From contig JAEDMN010000226.1 in NCBI GenBank assembly GCA_016302985.1, positions 1-5,097 of the forward strand: a stretch of 5,097 nucleotides of DNA, given 5' to 3'. The number at the start of each line of letters is the position of its first letter. The stretch's first letter is position 1. The notes under the pieces were generated by a model. It did no database searches, was not told where the DNA came from, and was given only the letters and a program-made list of their open reading frames with translations. The stretch is from Kiritimatiellia bacterium. GTDB taxonomy: Bacteria; Verrucomicrobiota; Kiritimatiellia; RFP12; UBA1067. Made by a program: the position numbers and the translations under genes. Of this stretch, positions 1 through 5,097 are shown one piece after another.

Positions 1-50
1 GCGCTGTCAGGCCGGTGGCGGGACGGCATGTTCGGTTTCACCCCGATATA

Positions 51-60
51 AGGAACGAGG
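51..60 (+). promoter_or_regulatory. Ribosome binding site region of the GH106-like gene
   Basis: Two purine-rich cores, AGGA (51-54) and GAGG (57-60), precede the hydrolase gene. GAGG is 9 bases from ATG 70, while AGGA is 6 bases from an in-frame TTG at 61. I favour ATG 70, because it gives a normal signal peptide and uses the commoner start codon. TATAAG (47-52) resembles a -10 box but would leave almost no leader, so I do not call it a promoter. The true promoter probably lies upstream of the window. Confidence 0.5.
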
Positions 61-69
61 TTGCGGCGA

Positions 70-3000
70 ATGAAGAGAATGCGCGGTTTTGGAGTGCGGG
101 CGTGCTGCCTGGCGGCGGCCGCAGGCTCCCTGTTTGGCTGGGGGGCGGATCTGGAGGCTGGATTCAGGAACCCGCCCGCCGAGGCGAAGCCGCAGGTGTG
201 GTGGCACTGGATGGCCGGGAACGTGACGCGCGCGGGCATCACGGCCGACCTGGAGGCGATGGCCCGCGTGGGCATCGGCGGCGCGATCCTCTTCGACGCG
301 GGGCTCGGCATCCGCTGGGGCGTCCCGGAAGGGCCGCTCGTCTTCAATACGCCGGAATGGTACGAGACGGTGCGCTTCGCCGCGCAGGAGGCGAAGCGTC
401 TCGGCCTGGAGCTCGGCATGGCGAACTGCAGCGGCTGGGCGAACTCCGGCGGACCGTGGAACACGCCCGAGCACGCGATGAAGACGGTCTGCTTCACGGC
501 GACGCCCGTCGCGGGCGGCGCGCGGTTCGAGGGCGCGCTGCCGCAGCCGAAGGACGAGGTGGGCTTCTACCGCGACATCGCCGTCGTCGCCTTCCCCACG
601 CCGGCCGAGGCGTTCGAGCTGAAGGACTGGACGTTCAAGTGCTTCTCGAACCCCGGGCGCAAGTACGACGTCCCCGACGCGCGCGTCGCGCCGGAAGGGG
701 CCGTCGTCCGCCGCGCGGCGGTCGTCGACCTCACGTCCCGCATGAAGGACGGACGGCTCGTCTGGGACGCGCCCGCCGGGGCGTGGACGGTCCTGCGCGT
801 CGGCTACAAGGCCCTGAACCGCCAGAACGGCACGGGCTCGCGCATGGGCAAGGGGCTTGAATGCGACAAGCTCTCGAAGGAGGCGCTGCGCCTCCACTGG
901 GCGAACTACGTGGGGAAGACCGTCCAGGCGCTCGGCCCGGAACTCGCGGGGCCGAAGGGTTCGCTCAGGACCGTGCTGAACGACAGCTACGAGGTCGGCA
1001 CGCAGAACTGGACGCAGGGCTTCGAGGCCGCGTTCGAGAAGCGCAACGGCTACGCGATCCTGCCGTGGCTGCCCGCCCTCGCGGGGCGCGTCGTCGATTC
1101 CGTCGCCGCGACGGAGCGCTTCTACCGCGACTTCCGCCTCACGGTGACGGAGCTTTTCGCGGAGAACTACGCGGGGGAGATGCGCCGCCTCGCCCACGCC
1201 TCGGGGCTGCGCCTCGCGATCGAGCCCTACGGCGAGATCCCGTCCGACGACCTCCTCTACGGCGAGCATGCGGACATCCCGACGGCCGAGTTCTGGGCGA
1301 AGCTCGACAGCCCGCACTGGGTGCGCCAGGCCGCGTCCATCGCCCACGCGAAGGGGCGGCGCATCGTCGCGGCGGAGTCCTTCACCACGAACGCGCGCGA
1401 GGGGCGATGGCAGAACACCCCGTGGAGCATGAAGGCGAAGTGCGACTGGGTCTACGCGGAAGGGCTCAACCGCATCATCTACCACCGCTTCGCGCACCAG
1501 CCGTGGACGTCGCCGGCGCGGCTGCCGGGCATGACGATGGGGCCGTTCGGCGTCCACTACGACCGCACGCAGACGTGGTGGGAGCTTGCGAAGGGGTGGC
1601 ACCTCTACCAGCAGCGCTGCCAGTGGATGCTGCAGGAGGGGACGTTCGTGTGCGACGCCGCGTGGTACTGTCCGGCGGGCTACCTCTACATCAACTGGGG
1701 GCACAACCCGCACCGGATGCCCGTGCCCGTCGCGCCGGGCTTCACCTACGACTTCGTCTCGGGCACCTCGCTCGCCGAGATGACCGTGCGGGACGGACGG
1801 CTCGTGCTGCCGAGCGGGCAGGGCTATGCGTTCCTGATCCTGCCGGAGAAGGCCTTCGCGCTGCCGCCGGACGGCGTGCGCCACCTCGCGCGCCTGCGCG
1901 CGGCGGGCGCGACGGTCGTGCCGTTCGAGGAGGCCGTCGCCTTCATGAAGGCGCGCACGCCCGACTTCGCCGCCGAGGGCGGGAAGGTGAACTGGATCCA
2001 CCGCCGCGCGGCGGGGGCGGACTACTGGTTCGTCGCCTCGCCGGAGACGGGGCCGCGCCGCGTCGTCTGCTCGTTCCGCATCGCGGGGCGCCGGCCCGAG
2101 CTGTGGGACCCGGAGACGGGGCGTATCGCGCCCGTCGCGACGTACGCCGTGAAGGACGGCGTGACGACCCTGCCGATCACGTTCGGCCCCTGCGCCTCGC
2201 GCTTCGTCGTCTTCCGCGCGCCCGAGACGGGGACGCCGCCCGCCACGCTGCCGCCCGAGGCGCCGCGCGTCGCGCGGGCGGTCGAATTCGCCCTCGTGAA
2301 GGCGGAGTACGGCGTCTTCGGCGACGCGGCGCATCCGCCCGCCGACGTGACGCGCCAGCTCGCCGGGGGCGTGCGGGACGGGCGGCTCGTCTGCGCGCGC
2401 ATCCACCACAACGCCTTCCGCATCGCGGACCCGGCGGAGAACCGCGTGAAGACGCTGCGCGTCACCTACCGCGCGGATGGCGTCGAGAAGGTCGCCGCCG
2501 CGCAGGAGGGCGGCGCGCTGGAGCTGCCGTACGTGGACAATCTGCTCCTCGATCTGCCCGGCGAGCCGGTGGGCGAGCGGCCCGTCGCGGGCGCGTGGCA
2601 CGTCGCGTTCCCGAACGGGTTCAAGCCGAACGCGCTTGCGCGGGGCGCGGAGGAGCGCGTCGTCTTCGACGCGCTCGTCGACTGGACGAAGCGCCCTGAG
2701 GAGGGCATCCGCCACTTTTCGGGGACGGCCGCCTACGCGCGGACGATCGACCTTGCGGGGCTGGCCGTCCCGGCGGGCGGGAAGGTGATTCTCGACCTCG
2801 GCGAGGTGCGCGACTTCGCCGAAGTGACCGTGAACGGGCAGACCTTCCCCGTCCTCTGGAAGCCGCCGTTCCGCGTGGACGTGACGGAGGCGGCGCGGCG
2901 CGGGCAGCCGCTCAACGTCGCGGTGCGCGTGACGAACCTCTGGCCAAACCGCCTGATCGGCGACGACTTCAAGGCGGAGGACTGCGATTTCGCGCAGGGG

Positions 3001-3165
3001 ACGCTCATGGAGCGCCACCTCAACAGCTGGCCGGCGTGGGTGCTGGAGGGGCGTGAAAGCCCGTCGGGCAAGTGGACGTTCGCCACGTGGAAGCACTGGA
3101 CGAAAGACGAGCCCCTGCTGCCGTCGGGTCTTCTCGGCCCCGTCGTCCTGCGTGCGGTGAAGTAG
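70..3165 (+). CDS. Secreted GH106-like glycoside hydrolase (alpha-L-rhamnosidase family)
   Basis: This gene encodes a 1031-residue protein resembling family GH106, whose characterised members are inverting, calcium-dependent alpha-L-rhamnosidases acting on pectic and other rhamnose-containing glycans. Residues 1-31 look like a signal peptide (basic MKRMR start, then a hydrophobic Ala/Leu-rich stretch), so the enzyme should work in the periplasm or at the cell surface. The mature N-terminus has the family-typical QVWWHWMAGN (42-51) followed by a (beta/alpha)-barrel-like region. Conserved-looking blocks are IEPYGE (384-389), AAESFTT (434-440) and GLNRIIYHRFAHQPW (465-479). E385, E389, E436 and E464 are candidate catalytic acids, but I cannot assign them. 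A C-terminal galactose-binding-like beta-sandwich runs about 883-966 and ends in LWPNRLIGDD. Length and C-terminus look complete. I chose ATG 70 because GAGG lies 9 bases upstream; an in-frame TTG at 61 and ATG at 79 are alternatives. The substrate is inferred only from the family. No operon partner is visible. Confidence 0.88.
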   Translation: MKRMRGFGVRACCLAAAAGSLFGWGADLEAGFRNPPAEAKPQVWWHWMAGNVTRAGITADLEAMARVGIGGAILFDAGLGIRWGVPEGPLVFNTPEWYETVRFAAQEAKRLGLELGMANCSGWANSGGPWNTPEHAMKTVCFTATPVAGGARFEGALPQPKDEVGFYRDIAVVAFPTPAEAFELKDWTFKCFSNPGRKYDVPDARVAPEGAVVRRAAVVDLTSRMKDGRLVWDAPAGAWTVLRVGYKALNRQNGTGSRMGKGLECDKLSKEALRLHWANYVGKTVQALGPELAGPKGSLRTVLNDSYEVGTQNWTQGFEAAFEKRNGYAILPWLPALAGRVVDSVAATERFYRDFRLTVTELFAENYAGEMRRLAHASGLRLAIEPYGEIPSDDLLYGEHADIPTAEFWAKLDSPHWVRQAASIAHAKGRRIVAAESFTTNAREGRWQNTPWSMKAKCDWVYAEGLNRIIYHRFAHQPWTSPARLPGMTMGPFGVHYDRTQTWWELAKGWHLYQQRCQWMLQEGTFVCDAAWYCPAGYLYINWGHNPHRMPVPVAPGFTYDFVSGTSLAEMTVRDGRLVLPSGQGYAFLILPEKAFALPPDGVRHLARLRAAGATVVPFEEAVAFMKARTPDFAAEGGKVNWIHRRAAGADYWFVASPETGPRRVVCSFRIAGRRPELWDPETGRIAPVATYAVKDGVTTLPITFGPCASRFVVFRAPETGTPPATLPPEAPRVARAVEFALVKAEYGVFGDAAHPPADVTRQLAGGVRDGRLVCARIHHNAFRIADPAENRVKTLRVTYRADGVEKVAAAQEGGALELPYVDNLLLDLPGEPVGERPVAGAWHVAFPNGFKPNALARGAEERVVFDALVDWTKRPEEGIRHFSGTAAYARTIDLAGLAVPAGGKVILDLGEVRDFAEVTVNGQTFPVLWKPPFRVDVTEAARRGQPLNVAVRVTNLWPNRLIGDDFKAEDCDFAQGTLMERHLNSWPAWVLEGRESPSGKWTFATWKHWTKDEPLLPSGLLGPVVLRAVK

Positions 3166-3176
3166 AATGAGAGCCC

Positions 3177-3281
3177 GCCTTCCTCTTTCCTTAGCGTCTC
3201 AATCATGGTACGCTTCTCATCTGTCAGGCGGTGATATTTCGGCGTCCCGGGTGGGATCCGCTTGGATGTCTTCATGTCCAT
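3177..3281 (-). pseudogene. 5' remnant of an IS30-type transposase (N-terminal HTH region)
   Basis: Read on the minus strand from ATG 3281, the first roughly 35 codons include KYHRLTDEKRTMIETLRKE (residues 15-33). This resembles the start of IS30-family transposases and the HTH_38-type domain, which typically reads like 'LT..ER..IE.L...G.S..EIA..LGRS'. The match stops at about residue 35. The expected second half of the helix-turn-helix and the DDE catalytic domain are missing, and the open frame simply runs on antisense through the hydrolase gene to 2733. The start is well formed, with AAGGAGG 5 bases upstream, so this is the genuine 5' end of a gene that lost its body. The breakpoint falls within about 15 bases of the hydrolase stop codon. 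No terminal inverted repeat is recognised. The family call rests on a short stretch; another HTH_38 protein is possible. Confidence 0.55.
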
Positions 3282-3286
3282 ACTTG

Positions 3287-3293
3287 CCTCCTT
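3287..3293 (-). promoter_or_regulatory. Strong Shine-Dalgarno of the transposase remnant
   Basis: The minus strand reads AAGGAGG, followed by 5 bases and then ATG at 3281. This near-perfect site fixes the start of the remnant and supports the view that 3177-3281 was once the beginning of a real minus-strand gene rather than a chance open frame. Confidence 0.6.
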
Positions 3294-3311
3294 CGCCGGG
3301 CGGGGATTGGG

Positions 3312-3317
3312 TATAAT
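3312..3317 (+). promoter_or_regulatory. Putative -10 promoter element (TATAAT)
   Basis: A perfect TATAAT consensus lies 23 bases before ATG 3341, in the short gap between the two divergent remnants. No good -35 box sits at 16-18 bases: TTGCCT (3284-3289) is 22 bases away and TTCGCC (3292-3297) is 14 away. Transcription would start near 3324. It would read through the SWIM-like fragment and, since only 40 bases separate that fragment from the next gene, could also supply the lipoprotein pair. The promoter role is inferred from sequence alone. Confidence 0.5.
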
Positions 3318-3330
3318 TCGCGGAAAATTG

Positions 3331-3336
3331 AGGGAG
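3331..3336 (+). promoter_or_regulatory. Ribosome binding site of the SWIM-like fragment
   Basis: AGGGAG lies 4 bases before ATG 3341, an acceptable though close spacing. Together with the -10 box just upstream it marks 3341 as a genuine gene start. Confidence 0.5.
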
Positions 3337-3340
3337 CGAT

Positions 3341-3562
3341 ATGGAAGCGAAGCTGAAGGAGCGCCTTCTGGCCCTGACGTGGGACGAATTGCGAGAATGG
3401 TCGGATGCGCGGTCGGTCGAGCGCGGCAGGGGCTACCTGTCGCGCGTTGAGCCGCCTGTCCTGTTCCCGGACGGCGGACTCGTCGCCGAGGTCCATGGTT
3501 CGGATGACTACTACGCGAAGCTGCGGGTCGATGCGTCCGGCCGGCTGGAGGCGAGGATGTGA
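3341..3562 (+). pseudogene. Truncated SWIM zinc-finger protein (N-terminal 73 residues)
   Basis: This open frame encodes 73 residues. LTWDELREWSDARSVERG (12-29), then RGYLSRV (30-36), PDGGLVAEVHGSDDYYAKL (43-61) and DASGRLEAR (64-72), follow the pattern seen just before the SWIM zinc-binding motif (CxC...CxH): a 'RS.ERGRGY...V' start, a 'DG.L.A.V.GS..Y' strand and a 'D..G.L...C.C' strand. Here the sequence reads EARM followed by TGA exactly where 'CxCP' would be expected, so every zinc ligand is missing. Shifting frame downstream does not restore the motif. Composition also changes directly after the stop, which suggests that the 3' part was replaced rather than mutated. SWIM domains are predicted to bind DNA or protein; this fragment probably has no such activity. 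It could instead be a short intact protein, which I think less likely. It has its own -10 box and ribosome binding site. Confidence 0.6.
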
Positions 3563-3602
3563 AGAAGTTCCTAATGTAACTTTCACAGAAAGTGAGTGTT
3601 GA

Positions 3603-4343
3603 ATGAAAATCATTCGATTGTTGTGTTTCATTGTTGCATTGCCAATTTGCGGGTGTCTGACCAACTACTATGAGCAGTATTACGTCGATACCGCAGGACA
3701 GGTGAAAACGCCCCCTGCGCCGGGCGTTCAGTCTGTAGAACTAAAGATTGCGACAACAGAAGAGGATGTACTCAATTTGATTGAGGATGGATATGCTTCC
3801 ATTGGGTACAGTTCCTTTACTGGCCCGTATACGCCGATGTCGTTGGCCGTGGACACGGCGGAGAAGCACGGAGCGTCATTGGCCCTTTTGGATATCAGAT
3901 ACAAGCAGACGAAACAGTACACGTCCGTCATGTTTCTGCCATCGTATTCAAGTTCATATTCGCATGGAACTGTTAGCACGTCGCATGGACATGGATCGTA
4001 CTCGGGCACGACGACTACGACAACCCTGAATGCAGTTCCTGTACAGCGGGAGGTTGAAATCTATAGCCATGATGCGATGTTCTTTAGAAAGATCGATACG
4101 TCAGGATTGTATGGGGTCAAGTTGTTTGTCCCCAAGCGCTTGCCGACCGAGAAAGCAGATGAGCCAATACAGGTTCGCGTGATGGCTGTTTTCCGTGGGA
4201 CGCAAGCGGAGCGCGATGGGATTAGACGCGGACAAATCGTCAAGGCTGTGAACGGGAAGGCCATTCGTACGCGAAGGGATGTTGCTGCGTTTGCGAACGC
4301 GCCTGAATTGATTACGAATGTGGAGGTGGCAGATGAAAAGTAA
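3603..4343 (+). CDS. Putative lipoprotein with C-terminal PDZ-like segment, function unknown
   Basis: This gene encodes 246 residues. The N-terminus (MKIIRLL, then a hydrophobic core) ends in a lipobox-like ICGC with C18 as the probable lipidated cysteine, so the protein should be anchored in the envelope. Residues 54-100 contain EDVLNLIEDGYASIGYSSF and later AEKHGASLALLDIRY; this 'GY..IG.S.F ... A...GA..ALL' pattern occurs in many uncharacterised bacterial lipoproteins. Residues 114-141 are a low-complexity Ser/His/Gly/Thr-rich stretch, including SHGHGSYSG and six threonines in a row. Residues about 190-232 (VMAVFRGTQAERDGIRRG, then QIVKAVNGKAI) look like the core of a PDZ domain, a peptide-binding fold; no protease domain accompanies it. 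ATG 3603 is preceded only by a weak site (GTGAG, 3592-3596). The gene overlaps the next by 11 bases. Composition is clearly lower in G+C than the hydrolase gene. I do not recognise a named family. Confidence 0.75.
   Translation: MKIIRLLCFIVALPICGCLTNYYEQYYVDTAGQVKTPPAPGVQSVELKIATTEEDVLNLIEDGYASIGYSSFTGPYTPMSLAVDTAEKHGASLALLDIRYKQTKQYTSVMFLPSYSSSYSHGTVSTSHGHGSYSGTTTTTTLNAVPVQREVEIYSHDAMFFRKIDTSGLYGVKLFVPKRLPTEKADEPIQVRVMAVFRGTQAERDGIRRGQIVKAVNGKAIRTRRDVAAFANAPELITNVEVADEK
4322..4326 (+). promoter_or_regulatory. Ribosome binding site GGAGG inside the upstream gene
   Basis: GGAGG lies within the last codons of the preceding lipoprotein gene, 6 bases before ATG 4333. It decides the start of the second lipoprotein: ATG 4318 would lie upstream of this site and would add five residues ahead of a normal signal peptide. 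The arrangement suggests translational coupling of the two genes. Confidence 0.7.
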
Positions 4344-4977
4344 GGCATTTGGGCCATTGCTCTTGTCTCTTGCTTTGTTGGGCGGCTTGTCCGGGTGCGT
4401 GATCTGGGACGCCGGCTATACCGAAAACAAGCCGGTTTCACGGTATGTGGTGCCGCCAGCCGATAAGTTTCCGATCACGTACAGCGTGTCCATGAGCGCG
4501 GAACGTGACGATGTTTTTGCATTGCCGGAGGTAAAGGGACTTCGCAAAAAGATTGAAGATGCTTTGTTGGCTACGGGCATGTTCTCGGAAGTTTCGTATG
4601 GAGCCAAGGGGGGACAGGATTCTTATCACATCGACTTCTCATTCCGACAGTCTGGGTTGCGCGAAGACCAATCAAAGGAGGTCGGGTTTCTCGCTGTGTA
4701 TACGCTCTTGCTTGTCCCCACGGGTGAGGTCTTAACATTTGACGGGTCGGCGGTGTTGTCGCTACAGGGCAAGCCTCTCTATTCGACGGCAAAGGCAGAG
4801 GAAATCCGCTGTCTGAATTGGCTTCCGTTGGCGCCGATCGGCTTGTTCATGAACTCTTGGACGGTGTGGAATGCCCTGGAAACGGGGTCGGTCAATGCTC
4901 TTTGCGAGGCGATTTCACATGAGCATAAGCGCCGTTATCTGAAAGATTCGGACATTTTTGAAATTGTCCCGGAGTAA
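4333..4977 (+). CDS. Putative lipoprotein of unknown function, coupled to the upstream lipoprotein
   Basis: The gene encodes 214 residues from ATG 4333, chosen for the GGAGG 6 bases upstream and because it gives a canonical lipoprotein signal: MKSK, a Leu-rich core and lipobox LSGC with C22 as the modified cysteine. The mature part starts with a region about 46-105 of apparent alpha/beta character (LPEVKGLRKKIEDALLATGMF at 64-84, then a DSYHIDFSF strand). This layout, with a helix followed by 'GMFSEV' and a strand, is common in envelope lipoproteins that measure or bind periplasmic partners, but I cannot name the family. Two hydrophobic stretches, about 118-133 (GFLAVYTLLLVPTGEV) and 161-182 (LNWLPLAPIGLF onward), might be membrane-associated or buried strands. 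The 11-base overlap with the preceding gene implies one transcript and related roles. No terminator with a T-tract follows immediately. Confidence 0.78.
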   Translation: MKSKAFGPLLLSLALLGGLSGCVIWDAGYTENKPVSRYVVPPADKFPITYSVSMSAERDDVFALPEVKGLRKKIEDALLATGMFSEVSYGAKGGQDSYHIDFSFRQSGLREDQSKEVGFLAVYTLLLVPTGEVLTFDGSAVLSLQGKPLYSTAKAEEIRCLNWLPLAPIGLFMNSWTVWNALETGSVNALCEAISHEHKRRYLKDSDIFEIVPE

Positions 4978-5035
4978 CAGTATTACAGGCAGGATGGTCA
5001 AAGGCCGTTTCATAGAGAGAAGCGTTAGTACAGGT

Positions 5036-5049
5036 GTCCGAATTCGGAC
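5036..5049. repeat. Perfect 14-bp palindrome
   Basis: GTCCGAATTCGGAC is identical to its own reverse complement. It lies 58 bases after the stop codon of the second lipoprotein. As DNA it could be a binding site for a dimeric protein; as RNA it has no room for a loop without opening the central pairs. Its right half (GGAC, 5046-5049) is also the outer arm of the larger hairpin that follows. Confidence 0.6.
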
Positions 5050-5093
5050 GTGGGATTTCGCGTCGGATCGTTCCGAAGCGAAATCCTATGTCC
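5046..5093. repeat. Long inverted repeat / hairpin near the window end
   Basis: Positions 5046-5061 pair with 5078-5093 to form a 16-bp stem; 14 are Watson-Crick pairs and two are G-T (G-U in RNA) pairs. Nine consecutive perfect pairs (GGATTTCGC at 5053-5061 with GCGAAATCC at 5078-5086) form its core. After one G-A mismatch, TCGGA (5063-5067) pairs with TCCGA (5072-5076) around a four-base loop, TCGT. No T-tract is seen before the window ends, so an ordinary intrinsic terminator is unproven. It could be a transcription-ending structure for the lipoprotein pair, an intergenic repeat unit of the REP type, or the end of a mobile element. Confidence 0.6.
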
Positions 5094-5097
5094 ACGC

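Noticed and set aside
47..52. TATAAG as a -10 promoter box for the hydrolase gene.
   Set aside because: The start of transcription would fall on the ribosome binding site, leaving almost no leader, and no -35 box is seen at suitable spacing.
861..2699. A 612-codon plus-strand open frame inside the hydrolase gene in another frame.
   Set aside because: Its product is Arg/Ala/Gly-rich and of low complexity, has no domain pattern, and lies wholly inside a well-supported gene, so it is a composition shadow.
7..3096. A very long antisense open frame (over 1000 codons) opposite the hydrolase gene.
   Set aside because: It is rich in Arg, Ala, Pro and His with no recognisable motifs, and is explained by the extreme G/C bias at third codon positions of the plus-strand gene. 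The plus strand carries a clear family signature.
2733..3176. Continuation of the transposase-like minus-strand frame into the hydrolase gene.
   Set aside because: After about residue 35 the translated sequence no longer resembles a transposase and is simply antisense to the conserved C-terminal domain of the hydrolase; only the first part is kept as a remnant.
3272..3664. A 130-codon minus-strand open frame across the SWIM fragment.
   Set aside because: It is antisense to the SWIM-like frame and has no recognisable motif or convincing ribosome binding site.
4892..5095. A 67-codon minus-strand open frame covering the terminal hairpin.
   Set aside because: Its codons are largely made of the palindromic DNA and the antisense of the second lipoprotein; no protein pattern or supported start is seen.

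Overview
The window looks like a piece of a GC-rich, Gram-negative-type genome from the Planctomycetota-Verrucomicrobiota-Kiritimatiellota group, most plausibly a gut or anaerobic Kiritimatiellae-like bacterium. This is inferred from three things: a large secreted glycoside hydrolase with very strong G/C bias at third codon positions, two lipoproteins with lipobox signal peptides, and the kind of SWIM and transposase fragments present. The taxon is a guess from style, not a proven assignment.

Layout, all on the plus strand unless stated. Positions 70-3165 encode a secreted GH106-like (alpha-L-rhamnosidase family) enzyme of 1031 residues that appears complete. Positions about 3166-3562 form a short scar region. 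It holds the 5' ends of two divergent genes, both cut short: on the minus strand, the N-terminal helix-turn-helix start of an IS30-type transposase (about 35 codons, running up to the stop of the hydrolase gene); on the plus strand, the first 73 residues of what looks like a SWIM zinc-finger protein, ending just where the zinc-binding Cys-x-Cys motif would be expected. A clear TATAAT -10 box lies between them. From about 3563 the base composition drops markedly, and two overlapping genes follow (3603-4343 and 4333-4977). Both encode lipoproteins of unrecognised function; the first has a C-terminal PDZ-like segment. The last 120 bases carry no supported gene but contain a perfect 14-bp palindrome that overlaps a 48-nt hairpin.

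Functionally, the hydrolase would act outside the cytoplasm on rhamnose-containing (or related deoxy-sugar) glycans. No transporter, regulator or sulfatase partner is visible here. The two lipoproteins probably form a translationally coupled pair in the cell envelope and may now depend on the promoter ahead of the SWIM remnant. The window shows no convincing new multi-gene system. Its most interesting parts are the scar region, the lipoprotein pair and the terminal nested palindromes.
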